This document shows, piece by piece, positions 1 through 7,921 of a stretch of DNA of 64,000 bases. Every line of letters begins with the position of its first letter. Within the stretch, counting starts at the first letter, position 1. Both the position numbers and the translations under genes were made by a program. The stretch lies in assembly GCF_000023585.1 (NCBI RefSeq), contig NC_012914.1, positions 1,684,501 to 1,748,500 on the forward strand, read 5' to 3'. This stretch comes from Paenibacillus sp. JDR-2. Its GTDB lineage: Bacteria > Bacillota > Bacilli > Paenibacillales > Paenibacillaceae. The notes beneath the pieces are model-generated. The model was not told where the DNA came from and did no database searches. It saw nothing but the letters and a program-made list of their open reading frames with translations.

Positions 1-3000
1 CAAGCCCAATATGTCTCGGGTACGGGAACAACAGATCTGCTGTTCCGCTACACCGTAAAAACCGGCGACAATGATGCGAACGGCATTGAAGTAGGAGCTC
101 TCAGCCTGAACGGAGGAACGCTGAAGGACGCAACGGGCAACAACGCCGAAGCGGTTCTTAGCGGCCTGGGCAGCACGGCAGCAGTAAAAGTGGATGCCGT
201 TGCTCCAGCTGTAACAAGCCTGGACGTACCGGCAGACGACACGTATAAAGCAGGCGAAGCCTTAACGTTTACGGTTCATTACGATGAAGCCGTCAACGTA
301 ACGGGCGGAACGCCATACTTGTCCGTAACGATTGGGACGACGCCAGTGCAAGCTGCATACGTGTCGGGAACCGGCACCAATGAGCTGGTATTCCGCTACA
401 CTGTGCTGGCAGGTCAAGAAGATACGAACGGCATTGAAGTAGGCAGCTCGGTAAATCTGAATGGCGCTGCAATAAATGATGCAGCGGGTAATACGGCTGG
501 CCTTGCCCTGACAGGTGCAGGCAGCATCAGCACGGTCCTTGTAGACGCAATTGTGCCAACCGTAAGCAGCGTAAGCGTTCCGGCTAACGGAACGTACAAA
601 GAAGGGGACCAGCTGGATTTTACGGTTACCTTGAACGAAAACGTAGCGCTCAGCGGCGGAACGCCGTATTTGACCGTCACTATTGGCACGACGGATGTCC
701 ATGCCTCGTATGTGTCGGGAGCGGGAACCAACGCTTTGTTGTTCCGCTACGCGGTACAAGCCGGCGATCATGATACGGACGGCATCGCGGTAGGCAATGC
801 CATTGCGCTGAACGGAAGCACGCTTAAAGACGCGGCAGGCAATGCGGCAGACTTAACGCTTGCTTCCGTAGGCAGCACAAGCGCTGTCCTCGTCGATGCG
901 ATAGCTCCATCGATTGAAAGCGTGGACCTGCCCGCAAATGATACCTACGTGGCAGGAGAACAGCTGGATATCACGATTCATTACGATGAGGCGGTAACGG
1001 TCACCGGAACGCCATCCATCTCGATGACGATTGGTTCGGCTACGGTCCAAGCCCAATATGTCTCGGGTACGGGAACAACAGATCTGCTGTTCCGCTACAC
1101 CGTAAAAACCGGCGACAACGATGCGAACGGCATTGAAGTTGGAGCCCTAAACCTGAACGGCGGAACGCTGAAGGACGCAACGGGCAATAACGCCGAAGCG
1201 GTTCTTAGCGGCCTGGGCAGCACGGCCGGGGTGAAGGTCGATGCCGTTGCTCCAAGCATTACGCAGGTGGAGGTTCCGGCAAACGGTTCTTACAAAGCAG
1301 GATCAAACCTTCAGTTTACTGTGCATTTCAGCGAGAATGTTCATGTAACCGGCGGTACTCCGGAGCTCGACTTGAAGCTTGACGGTAAAACCGTTCAAGC
1401 GGCTTACGTTTCCGGATCGGGTACTAATGCTCTTGTATTCCAATACGAAGTGCAAGCTGGAGACACGGATTCGGATGGCATTGAGCTTGCTGCAGGTATT
1501 TCCTTGAATGGTGCGGCAATAGCTGACCAAGCAGGCAATGCGGCCGTACTTACCCTTGCAAACCCAGGCGATGCAAGCGCCGTACGGATCGACACGACCG
1601 TGCCGGTCGTGAGCCTGGTCAGCATGCCTGCCGACGGAATGTATCATGCGGGGGCAAACCTTGATTTTATTGTTAAAACAAGCGAACCGGTTATTCTTAA
1701 TGCCGCCGCAGGAAAACCATACATGGAAGTACAGGTTGGTTCTGCTGTCGTTAAGGCGGAATACCTTGAAGCCGTATCTTCAAGCGAGTTCAAGTTCCGC
1801 TACACGGTACGTCTTGAGGATCAGGATTCGGATGGCATCAGCGTTGATTCCGGAGCACTAGCTTTAAACGGAGCGGTTATCTCGGATGCTGCAGGCAACG
1901 GCTTCAGCACAACGCTTAACCATATCGGCGCCACCGGGAACATCAAGGTCAGCAACAACTTCTCGATAGCGCTGAGCGAGACAAACTGGACGAATAAAGA
2001 CGTAACGGTAACCGTCACGACGGATCCGGACAACAAGATTGAATACAAGCTGGGCAGCAGCGGGTCATGGACGAGCTATACCGCTCCCGTACTTGTAACT
2101 CAGGAAGGTCTGACGGCCTTTTATGCGAGAGTTATCGATCCCGATAATCACGTTAGCGAGGTCAAGTCAGTCGAAGTGAAGATCGACAAGACAGCACCGG
2201 TTATCGTGTTGAACGGCAATAACACGGTGATTGTTTATAACGGCAGCACCTATACGGAGCAAGGGGCTAAAGTGCAGGATGCGAATCCGGCTGATCCTCT
2301 GGCTACGGTTACTGGAACGGTGAATACCACCACGCTTGGAACTTACACGCTGCAATATAACGCGGTAGACCTTGCGGGCAATCATGCGGTAGAAGTGATT
2401 CGCTACGTCAACGTGGTCAACAAACCGGTCAGCAATACGAATGTGCGTCAAGTAACCGTTGAAATAGGAGACCCGGATCATCCGCAGGTCATTGTGCAGA
2501 TCGATATTGTACGCGAGGTAATCGGCGGCAAGAAGGTGGACACCGTCGTTATGAACGAGGACAAAATCAAACAAGCGGTTGCAAGCGCGATAGGAGCCCA
2601 TCAGGGAACGATAAGAATTATCGTGGACGATATTCCCGGAGATCCGGCGGACGAGGTCAAGGTGAAACTGACGGTCAACTCCATCAAGTATCTCCTCGAC
2701 AGCTCGATTCAAGTGGTGATTCAAACGGAGAATGCGACGCTTCATCTATCCACCGAGGCATTGGGGGCGATGAAAGGCAGCCAGGAGTTCTTCTTCGATA
2801 TCCTGCCGATCCGCAAGAAGGACGAGCAGGACGCGGTGAAGGACAGAACGGTTAACGCGGAAGCGATCCGCAAAATCGCGAACTCGGGTAAAGTGACCGT
2901 TATCGGCATGCCGATGACGATTGAAACGAATTTGCCGAAAGTAGCGGTTCAAGTTACGTTCCCGCTGGATTCCAACGTGATTCCAAGCGATCTGAATCAA

Positions 3001-3780
3001 AGAAAGCTTTTCCTCGCCAGTCTTGGCGTATACATTGAACACTCGGATGGCGAAAAGGTATTCCAGCGCGGGAAAATCGTCTATAACGACAAAGGTTATC
3101 CGGTTGGCATCGAAATCGAGGTAAACAAGTTCAGTACGTTTACGATTGTCTCGGCAGAAGGAGCAAGCGTGCATCATAATGCTTATATGACCGGATATTC
3201 CGACGGTACGTTCCGTCCGAATCAATCGGTGACGAGAGCGGAAATGAGCACCATGCTGTATCGTCTTTTGTCCGGCACGCTTCCAGGCCGAGGCTCCGTC
3301 ACCGCCTTCAAAGACGTATCCGGCAGCTTCTGGGCTTCCGAAGCAATCCGGTGGGGGCAGCAGGTGGGGATTCTGAACGGTTATCCGGATCATACCTTCA
3401 AGCCAAACGCGACAATTACGCGAGCCGAAATGGCGGCTATTATCGTTAAATGGCTGCAGCTCGATCCCGATGCCGCAAATCCTGCTTTCCGCGATGCGAA
3501 GGGGCATTGGGCGTCTGTCCAAATTGCCGCGGCAGCAAAGCTTGGCTACATGACCGGATATTCGGACGGCACGTTCCGTCCGGATCAGCCGTTAACCCGT
3601 GCCGAAGCGGTTGTTATTGTTAACCGGATTCTTGGCCGCGGTCCGTTAACTGGCGTAACAACGCCTACTTGGAAGGATGTATCGGCTTCTTTCTGGGCGT
3701 TCGGAGCGATTGAAGAAGCGTCAAGGTCTCATGACGCAGCACGGGATTCCGGTGGCAGCGAGACATTTATACCGGAATAG
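1..3780 (+). CDS. SLH-domain surface protein with tandem Ig-like repeats (5' end cut off)
   Basis: The reading frame is open from the first base, so the gene begins outside the window; 1259 residues are visible. At least five Ig-like repeats of 115-117 residues run head to tail, each opening near a V-D-A-x-x-P motif (about nt 190, 541, 892, 1237, 1588). They contain the recurring Y-V-S-G-x-G-T-N and D-A-A-G-N motifs. An OmpL47-like domain (about nt 1950-2160), a DUF5011-like Ig domain (about 2190-2430) and an unassigned beta-rich region follow. Three SLH motifs (G-Y-x-D-x-T-F-x-P, T-R-A-E) end the protein at about nt 3180-3780. SLH domains anchor proteins to pyruvylated secondary wall polymer, so this is probably a cell-surface adhesin or S-layer-associated protein. 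Bases 1-180 are nearly identical to 1048-1227, pointing to recent repeat duplication. The partner bound by the repeats is unknown. Confidence 0.93.
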   Translation, partial: QAQYVSGTGTTDLLFRYTVKTGDNDANGIEVGALSLNGGTLKDATGNNAEAVLSGLGSTAAVKVDAVAPAVTSLDVPADDTYKAGEALTFTVHYDEAVNVTGGTPYLSVTIGTTPVQAAYVSGTGTNELVFRYTVLAGQEDTNGIEVGSSVNLNGAAINDAAGNTAGLALTGAGSISTVLVDAIVPTVSSVSVPANGTYKEGDQLDFTVTLNENVALSGGTPYLTVTIGTTDVHASYVSGAGTNALLFRYAVQAGDHDTDGIAVGNAIALNGSTLKDAAGNAADLTLASVGSTSAVLVDAIAPSIESVDLPANDTYVAGEQLDITIHYDEAVTVTGTPSISMTIGSATVQAQYVSGTGTTDLLFRYTVKTGDNDANGIEVGALNLNGGTLKDATGNNAEAVLSGLGSTAGVKVDAVAPSITQVEVPANGSYKAGSNLQFTVHFSENVHVTGGTPELDLKLDGKTVQAAYVSGSGTNALVFQYEVQAGDTDSDGIELAAGISLNGAAIADQAGNAAVLTLANPGDASAVRIDTTVPVVSLVSMPADGMYHAGANLDFIVKTSEPVILNAAAGKPYMEVQVGSAVVKAEYLEAVSSSEFKFRYTVRLEDQDSDGISVDSGALALNGAVISDAAGNGFSTTLNHIGATGNIKVSNNFSIALSETNWTNKDVTVTVTTDPDNKIEYKLGSSGSWTSYTAPVLVTQEGLTAFYARVIDPDNHVSEVKSVEVKIDKTAPVIVLNGNNTVIVYNGSTYTEQGAKVQDANPADPLATVTGTVNTTTLGTYTLQYNAVDLAGNHAVEVIRYVNVVNKPVSNTNVRQVTVEIGDPDHPQVIVQIDIVREVIGGKKVDTVVMNEDKIKQAVASAIGAHQGTIRIIVDDIPGDPADEVKVKLTVNSIKYLLDSSIQVVIQTENATLHLSTEALGAMKGSQEFFFDILPIRKKDEQDAVKDRTVNAEAIRKIANSGKVTVIGMPMTIETNLPKVAVQVTFPLDSNVIPSDLNQRKLFLASLGVYIEHSDGEKVFQRGKIVYNDKGYPVGIEIEVNKFSTFTIVSAEGASVHHNAYMTGYSDGTFRPNQSVTRAEMSTMLYRLLSGTLPGRGSVTAFKDVSGSFWASEAIRWGQQVGILNGYPDHTFKPNATITRAEMAAIIVKWLQLDPDAANPAFRDAKGHWASVQIAAAAKLGYMTGYSDGTFRPDQPLTRAEAVVIVNRILGRGPLTGVTTPTWKDVSASFWAFGAIEEASRSHDAARDSGGSETFIPE

Positions 3781-3795
3781 ATCTATTGTTTTTGA

Positions 3796-3828
3796 AGCCC
3801 TTGCCTTTTCCAGGCAGGGGCTTTTTTT
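3796..3828 (+). terminator. Rho-independent terminator of the SLH gene
   Basis: A 10-bp stem (agcccttgcc with ggcaggggct, one G-T wobble) and a 7-nt loop are followed by a run of T, 15 bases after the stop codon. Confidence 0.85.
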
Positions 3829-3846
3829 AATATTTTTATACATTAA

Positions 3847-3876
3847 TTGACAATATCCGTCTCTTAAATCTATAGT
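3847..3876 (+). promoter_or_regulatory. SigmaA-type promoter for the GNAT/tail-collar operon
   Basis: A perfect TTGACA (3847-3852) is followed after 18 bp by TATAGT (3871-3876). It lies between the upstream terminator and the GNAT start, so it probably drives the four genes to 5991. Confidence 0.7.
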
Positions 3877-3928
3877 AGAATTGCACTACTTTTTTGCTAA
3901 TATTTACTATTCAAAATGTGGGGGTGCG

Positions 3929-4411
3929 ATGCTGGTATTCGAATCCGCTTGTCCTGAACATGCTGTTTTTTTGTTTGAGGTTTATGCCGATACAAGGCGC
4001 GAAGAGATGGAAGCCTGGGGTTGGCCGGCTGGCGAAGCAGAAGCTTTTTTGCGTATGCAGTACGAGCTTCAGACCAGGTCCTATGCGTTGCAGTTCCCTG
4101 AGGCCGTAACGCAGGTCATAAATCATGGCGGGAATAGAATAGGAAGGATCATTACTTCCAAGAGCAACTCTATTCATCTCATTGATATCTCCTTGCTGAA
4201 CGCTTACCGCAATAAGGGAATAGGTACGGCTGTAATAACCGGATTGCTGGAGGAAGCGGCGGCAGCGGGTCTGCCGGTTAAGCTCAGCGTATTGGAGCAC
4301 AATCAGGCAAAGCGGTTGTACGAAAGACTTGGCTTCAAGGCTATAGGGGGAGCATCTCCTTATATCTCTATGACCTGGCGGCCAGATACGAGAGAGGAGC
4401 AGTTAATATGA
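3929..4411 (+). CDS. GNAT family N-acetyltransferase
   Basis: This 160-residue protein has the GNAT acetyl-CoA loop R-N-K-G-I-G within the strand-helix segment following L-N-A-Y, and the C-terminal N-Q-A-K-R-L-Y-E-R-L-G-F motif typical of the fold. The ATG at 3929 is preferred over an in-frame ATG at 3881 because only 3929 has a Shine-Dalgarno (GGGGGTG) close upstream, and 3881 lies at the likely transcription start. Its TGA overlaps the ATG of the next gene (ATGA), so translation is probably coupled. It is the first gene of an operon with three tail-collar proteins. Acetylation of those partners is a guess; the substrate cannot be read from sequence. Confidence 0.85.
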   Translation: MLVFESACPEHAVFLFEVYADTRREEMEAWGWPAGEAEAFLRMQYELQTRSYALQFPEAVTQVINHGGNRIGRIITSKSNSIHLIDISLLNAYRNKGIGTAVITGLLEEAAAAGLPVKLSVLEHNQAKRLYERLGFKAIGGASPYISMTWRPDTREEQLI

Positions 4412-4926
4412 GTTATCAATATGTAGGTGAAATTCGCATGTTTGGAGGCAATTTTGCTCCTATCGGCTGGGCATTTTGCAACGGTCAACTATTGTCCATC
4501 AGCGAAAACGAAGTTTTGTTTTCCTTGATCGGTACAACTTACGGTGGAGACGGCGTGTCTACCTTTGCGCTGCCGAATATGCAGGGACGCTTGCCTGTAC
4601 ATACGGGACGCAACAATGCGACAGGCGGCATGTATACGATTGGCCAGAATGCGGGTACCGAATCCGTCACATTAATTATGAATCAACTTCCTGCTCATTC
4701 CCATGCAGCGAACAGTTCAACATTATCGGGAACGAGCAACAGCCCAGAGAATGCTTTCTGGGCTGCAAGCGACAAAAATCTTTATTCCGACGCGGCCTCC
4801 GACGTTACTTTAAATGCTGCGGCTATCGGAGTGACCGGCGGCAGCCAGCCTCATGACAACATGATGCCTTATCTGGCGGTTTCGTTCATCATTGCGCTTG
4901 TGGGTATCTATCCGTCCCAATCCTAG
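4408..4926 (+). CDS. Phage tail collar domain protein (MdpB-like), copy 1
   Basis: The 172-residue protein opens with the tail-collar signature (G-E-I-R-M-F, N-F-A-P-x-G-W, C-N-G-Q-L-L, T-T-Y-G-G-D-G, F-A-L-P-N-x-Q-G-R). It ends with the conserved G-G-S-Q-P-H-x-N-M-x-P-Y block and a hydrophobic strand finishing in G-I-Y-P. The family covers phage tail fibre tips and microcystin-dependent protein MdpB of cyanobacteria; chromosomal non-phage copies like this are widespread and their role is unclear. The ATG overlaps the GNAT stop and has AGAGGAG upstream. No other phage genes are nearby, so this is not prophage debris. Confidence 0.88.
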   Translation: MSYQYVGEIRMFGGNFAPIGWAFCNGQLLSISENEVLFSLIGTTYGGDGVSTFALPNMQGRLPVHTGRNNATGGMYTIGQNAGTESVTLIMNQLPAHSHAANSSTLSGTSNSPENAFWAASDKNLYSDAASDVTLNAAAIGVTGGSQPHDNMMPYLAVSFIIALVGIYPSQS

Positions 4927-4949
4927 AGAGAGAACAAGGAGGAAATAAC

Positions 4950-5447
4950 ATGGCAGAACCATTTCTTGGCGAGGTAAGACAATTTCCGTTCAACTTTGCA
5001 CCGAAGGGCTGGGCGCAATGCAATGGCCAGCTGCTGTCAATCCAGCAAAATACAGCCTTATTCTCGCTACTGGGTACGACCTATGGGGGGAACGGCACAA
5101 CGACTTTCGCGCTGCCGAATTTGCAAGGGCGCGTTCCGGTTCATCCAGGCCAAACCGTCGTATTAGGGCAGACGGCCGGCGAGGAAGCTCATACGCTAAC
5201 CATTAACGAGATGCCGCATCATAATCATCAAGCTAAAGGCGGATCAGATGCTGCGGGATCGGGACCAGCGGGAAAAACCTGGGGTACTTCAACCAGTGTT
5301 TCTCCTTTTGCTCCACAACCCAATACGATTATGTCTCCAAATGCCATCGCGCAAGCGGGCGGCAGCCAACCCCATAATAATATGCAGCCGTATTTGGTTA
5401 TCAATTTCTGTATCGCACTACAAGGAATTTATCCTTCGAGAAACTAG
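4950..5447 (+). CDS. Phage tail collar domain protein (MdpB-like), copy 2
   Basis: A paralogue of the preceding gene (165 residues) with the same collar block (C-N-G-Q-L-L-S-I-Q-Q-N, T-T-Y-G-G, F-A-L-P-N-L-Q-G-R) and the same C-terminal G-G-S-Q-P-H-N-N-M-Q-P-Y motif. The middle segment between the two blocks is different and rich in Gly, Ser and Pro, as expected if the ends trimerise and the centre is an exposed variable tip. It starts 23 bases after copy 1 with AAGGAGG ahead of the ATG. The three paralogues could form a hetero-oligomer; that is inference from operon structure. Confidence 0.88.
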   Translation: MAEPFLGEVRQFPFNFAPKGWAQCNGQLLSIQQNTALFSLLGTTYGGNGTTTFALPNLQGRVPVHPGQTVVLGQTAGEEAHTLTINEMPHHNHQAKGGSDAAGSGPAGKTWGTSTSVSPFAPQPNTIMSPNAIAQAGGSQPHNNMQPYLVINFCIALQGIYPSRN

Positions 5448-5466
5448 TAGAAAGGACTGAAACGAA

Positions 5467-5991
5467 ATGGATCCATACGTTGGCGAGATTCGGTTGTTTG
5501 CAGGCAACTTCGAACCAAGAGGCTGGGCATTCTGCAATGGTCAAATTATGTCAATCCAGCAAAATACAGCTTTGTTCTCTTTGCTTGGCGTCACTTACGG
5601 AGGCGATGGCAGAACGACTTTCGCTTTGCCGAATCTTCAAGGCCGTGCGCCCATGCATTGGGGACAAGGGCCGGGACTTACTCCTAGAGATTTAGGCGAG
5701 ACGGGCGGCGAACCCGATGTGACCCTTCTTCAAACCGAAATTCCTGCCCATACTCATCTGGCAAACGCTCAAGCCGCTTCTAACAAAACGGAGGCTCAGA
5801 ATGATATTTGGGCAATGGCAGGCGCGCCTGGCCGGGGCGGAATCCAATACTATTCCGATAAAACGGATGTTGCACTCAATCCGCTTGCTGTAGGAATAAC
5901 AGGCGGTTCTCAGCCGCACAACAACATGCAGCCTTATCAAGCACTCAATTTTATTATCGCGCTTCAAGGTGTCTTTCCTCCAAGATCATAA
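5467..5991 (+). CDS. Phage tail collar domain protein (MdpB-like), copy 3
   Basis: The third paralogue, 174 residues, with an intact collar motif (R-G-W-A-F-C-N-G-Q-I-M, T-Y-G-G-D-G-R-T-T-F) and the terminal G-G-S-Q-P-H-N-N-M-Q-P-Y-Q block. The central variable part (about residues 85-145) differs from copies 1 and 2. It lies 19 bases downstream of copy 2 and is the last gene before a strong hairpin. The conserved ends with divergent middles suggest duplication and specialisation rather than redundant copies. Confidence 0.88.
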   Translation: MDPYVGEIRLFAGNFEPRGWAFCNGQIMSIQQNTALFSLLGVTYGGDGRTTFALPNLQGRAPMHWGQGPGLTPRDLGETGGEPDVTLLQTEIPAHTHLANAQAASNKTEAQNDIWAMAGAPGRGGIQYYSDKTDVALNPLAVGITGGSQPHNNMQPYQALNFIIALQGVFPPRS

Positions 5992-5996
5992 TGAGA

Positions 5997-6040
5997 ACAA
6001 AGCCCCGGCCAAGTTAAATTGGCCGGGGCTTTGTATAAAG
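5997..6040. terminator. Strong hairpin terminator after the tail-collar operon
   Basis: A perfect 15-bp GC-rich stem (acaaagccccggcca with its complement, 5997-6034) with a short loop sits between two convergent genes. The T run lies mainly inside the stem, so it may act weakly in both directions. Confidence 0.7.
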
Positions 6041-6047
6041 CTTCCTA

Positions 6048-6320
6048 TTATGGTTCATCCATTGCATCAGGGAGCGAGTCGTAATCATCATCGCCCGCAA
6101 AATCACGGTTATATTCCTCGTGCATTTGGCGATCCTCATAGCCGTAAGGCCTTGAGGATCGCTGATCAATGCGCCAAGGACCGCTTTTGCCAGTTGGCCC
6201 CGTTATGCTTGAGCCGTAGGAACCGTCAGGGAACTCCTCATGCGAGAGATCGTTCCTTTGCGATTCCACTGTCGATAAATCCGTATACTCGCTGCGGTCT
6301 TCGTCCATAAACCGATCCAC
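6048..6320 (-). CDS. Small acidic hypothetical protein
   Basis: I do not recognise this 90-residue protein. It is hydrophilic and rich in Asp, Glu, Arg, Ser and Tyr, with no membrane segment and no recognised motif; the C-terminus is strongly acidic (D-D-D-Y-D, D-E-P end). The start is GTG at 6320 with GGAGGAG six to seven bases upstream; an in-frame ATG four codons later lacks its own Shine-Dalgarno. The good ribosome site, the fit between the terminator hairpin and the next minus-strand gene, and the lack of overlap favour a real gene. It probably belongs with the upstream DUF3055 gene, 57 bases away. Confidence 0.65.
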   Translation of the reverse strand: MDRFMDEDRSEYTDLSTVESQRNDLSHEEFPDGSYGSSITGPTGKSGPWRIDQRSSRPYGYEDRQMHEEYNRDFAGDDDYDSLPDAMDEP

Positions 6321-6377
6321 CGATATCTCCTCCTGAAATGGCTTAAGTTTGCGTTCGCCCTCTCAGTGTACCCTTGA

Positions 6378-6674
6378 TTAATCGGTAAAATTCACCGTTC
6401 CTACTACAAAATATAAAAACTGGGCGAGCTCAGCCGCTTCTTCCTCCGTCAGGTTAAAGGTATATTCCAGATAACCTTCCTCTTCCAGATCATCCGGTCC
6501 GATGATAGCCGTACGACCGGCTTGAAGATCGGTAATCAGCTTCTTGCCGTAAAATCTTGCCGTCGACATAATAGCGAGGTCGAAACGCTTCATGCTTGGC
6601 GTAATAAACGTCACAAATCTTGTGGATGTATCTTCCGTTGTATCGGACATAAAATCGTAATCAGGCAGCAGCAT
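6378..6674 (-). CDS. DUF3055 domain protein
   Basis: The 98-residue protein matches my memory of the DUF3055 (SAV0927-like) family found across Bacillales: T-R-F-V-T-F, R-F-D-L-A-I, R-F-Y-G-K-K-L, L-Q-A-G-R-x-A-I-I-G-x-D-D-L-E-E-x-G-Y and an acidic C-terminal helix. The function of the family is unknown. GGAGG lies seven bases before the ATG. A TATAAT sequence on the same strand sits about 30 bases upstream. The small acidic gene follows in the same direction. Confidence 0.85.
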   Translation of the reverse strand: MLLPDYDFMSDTTEDTSTRFVTFITPSMKRFDLAIMSTARFYGKKLITDLQAGRTAIIGPDDLEEEGYLEYTFNLTEEEAAELAQFLYFVVGTVNFTD

Positions 6675-6703
6675 GATAAAGCCTCCATAAATCGTTTGAA
6701 CAC

Positions 6704-6709
6704 ATTATA
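6704..6709 (-). promoter_or_regulatory. Putative -10 element of the DUF3055 gene
   Basis: TATAAT on the minus strand, about 30 bases before the ATG at 6674. No convincing -35 hexamer is seen at the correct distance, so the call rests on the -10 alone. Confidence 0.4.
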
Positions 6710-6780
6710 CAATAAGAAAACGCTTGTAAGAAAGGTTCGGTTATGATAGCATTGAACTAATCGAATAAACGAACGTGAGG

Positions 6781-6825
6781 AAGCACCTCTCTTGCATTTT
6801 TTGCAGGAGGGGTGCTTTTTTTTTC
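6781..6825 (+). terminator. Terminator-like hairpin in the leader of the HRDC gene
   Basis: A 16-bp stem with two G-T wobbles (aagcacctctcttgca with its partner) and a 5-base loop is followed by nine T. It lies between divergent genes, so no upstream plus-strand gene needs it. It could end a short leader transcript of the gene at 6887. Confidence 0.7.
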
Positions 6826-6886
6826 GTTTACGCTAGTTTACGTTTATTCGCGCGATTATCCATTTTGATCGAGGAGTGAATGAATC

Positions 6887-7870
6887 ATGCAAATCGTTTT
6901 TTTGAACACGTTTGAAAAACCGGCTGAGGACGGCATCATTGTTACGGGAAAACTCTCCATCTGCGAGAGAGACGGCATCTGGGCAGTCTTATGGTCGGAG
7001 GGGACGGAAGAGGCGGTCAGCTGGTTTGAAGGTACGTCTTGGGAAGAAATGTTGATTGGTTTCCGTCATGGCGTAGCAGTGAAAATGGGTGAAGGCTATA
7101 CGCCTGTCGTAGACGGCATGCTGGAGGAGAAGCGGGGAGGAGCCGGCAGTTTCTTGTCGATGCTGCAGTGTTATGGAGAGCTTCATGCGAACCAGGAGCT
7201 GTTCGAAGGACTTCGGGAATGGCGCCGCAAGAAGGCAGTCTCGGAGAAGCGTTCGGCTTATTTGGTTGCCACCAATCGGATGCTGTGGATGATTAGCGCA
7301 TTTGTTCCTTATACAACGGAAGAATTGATGCAGATTCCGGGCTGGGGAGAGCAGAAACATGCGGCATACGGACAGGAGCTCCTGGAGATTACGGTACAAC
7401 ATGTCCGCGAGACCGAATTTCCGCTGAAATGGGTAACCGAGAAGCTGGAGCCGGCTGCGTATACCCAATGGATGTACAAGCAGAAGGAGGCTCGCTACAA
7501 GAGCGACATGATCCGGCAGCAGCAGAAGAAGCGGATTTTGAGCTTTGTATTCGAAGGCGGTTCGATGGAACAGCTGCAATCGGAGCTTGAGCTTCCCCGT
7601 CGCGAGATTATGGACCGGATTGAACAGCTCGAGACGGAAGGCTATGACTTTGAGCCGCTTATCGCAAGGGAGCTCGCCGATATGCCCGATACGGAAAGAG
7701 AGTTGATCTGGGAAACGTTCCGCCAGGCAGGCGACCGCTACTTGAAGCCCGTGCTGCAACAGGTATACGGGGAAGACAGCTTGAAGGAAAAGCAAATGGA
7801 TGTACTCTATGAAAGGCTGCGCCTTGTCCGCCTCCACTACCGGAAGTCCGCGAAGCAGCATGCGATGTAA
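6887..7870 (+). CDS. HRDC domain-containing protein
   Basis: This 327-residue protein has an N-terminal beta-rich part and a central HRDC-like segment at about residues 105-170 (L-x-E-W-R-R-x-K-A, Y-L-V-A-T-N-R-M-L, E-L-M-Q-I-P-G-W-G). A helical C-terminal half contains a probable winged-helix segment (about 215-245). HRDC is a nucleic-acid-binding accessory domain of RecQ helicases and RNase D; stand-alone HRDC proteins of this length occur in Paenibacillus but have no assigned role. No helicase or nuclease domain is present. GAGGAGTGA precedes the ATG. It shares a bidirectional terminator with the convergent phospholipase gene. Confidence 0.8.
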   Translation: MQIVFLNTFEKPAEDGIIVTGKLSICERDGIWAVLWSEGTEEAVSWFEGTSWEEMLIGFRHGVAVKMGEGYTPVVDGMLEEKRGGAGSFLSMLQCYGELHANQELFEGLREWRRKKAVSEKRSAYLVATNRMLWMISAFVPYTTEELMQIPGWGEQKHAAYGQELLEITVQHVRETEFPLKWVTEKLEPAAYTQWMYKQKEARYKSDMIRQQQKKRILSFVFEGGSMEQLQSELELPRREIMDRIEQLETEGYDFEPLIARELADMPDTERELIWETFRQAGDRYLKPVLQQVYGEDSLKEKQMDVLYERLRLVRLHYRKSAKQHAM

Positions 7871-7883
7871 TTGTCTGGGAAGA

Positions 7884-7921
7884 AATAAAGGAAGCACCCC
7901 GTTTAGGGTGCTTCCTTTATT
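7884..7921. terminator. Bidirectional terminator between convergent genes
   Basis: A near-perfect 15-16-bp stem (aataaaggaagcaccc and complement) with A and T runs at the outer ends works in both directions. The TAA of the minus-strand gene (7903-7905) falls in the loop. Confidence 0.88.

Noticed and set aside
2746..3522. 258-codon antisense frame opposite the SLH gene
   Set aside because: Fully inside a well-supported gene, with no known motif and no ribosome site.
4408..5991. Prophage remnant
   Set aside because: Only collar-domain proteins are present; no capsid, terminase, integrase, lysis gene or attachment repeat.
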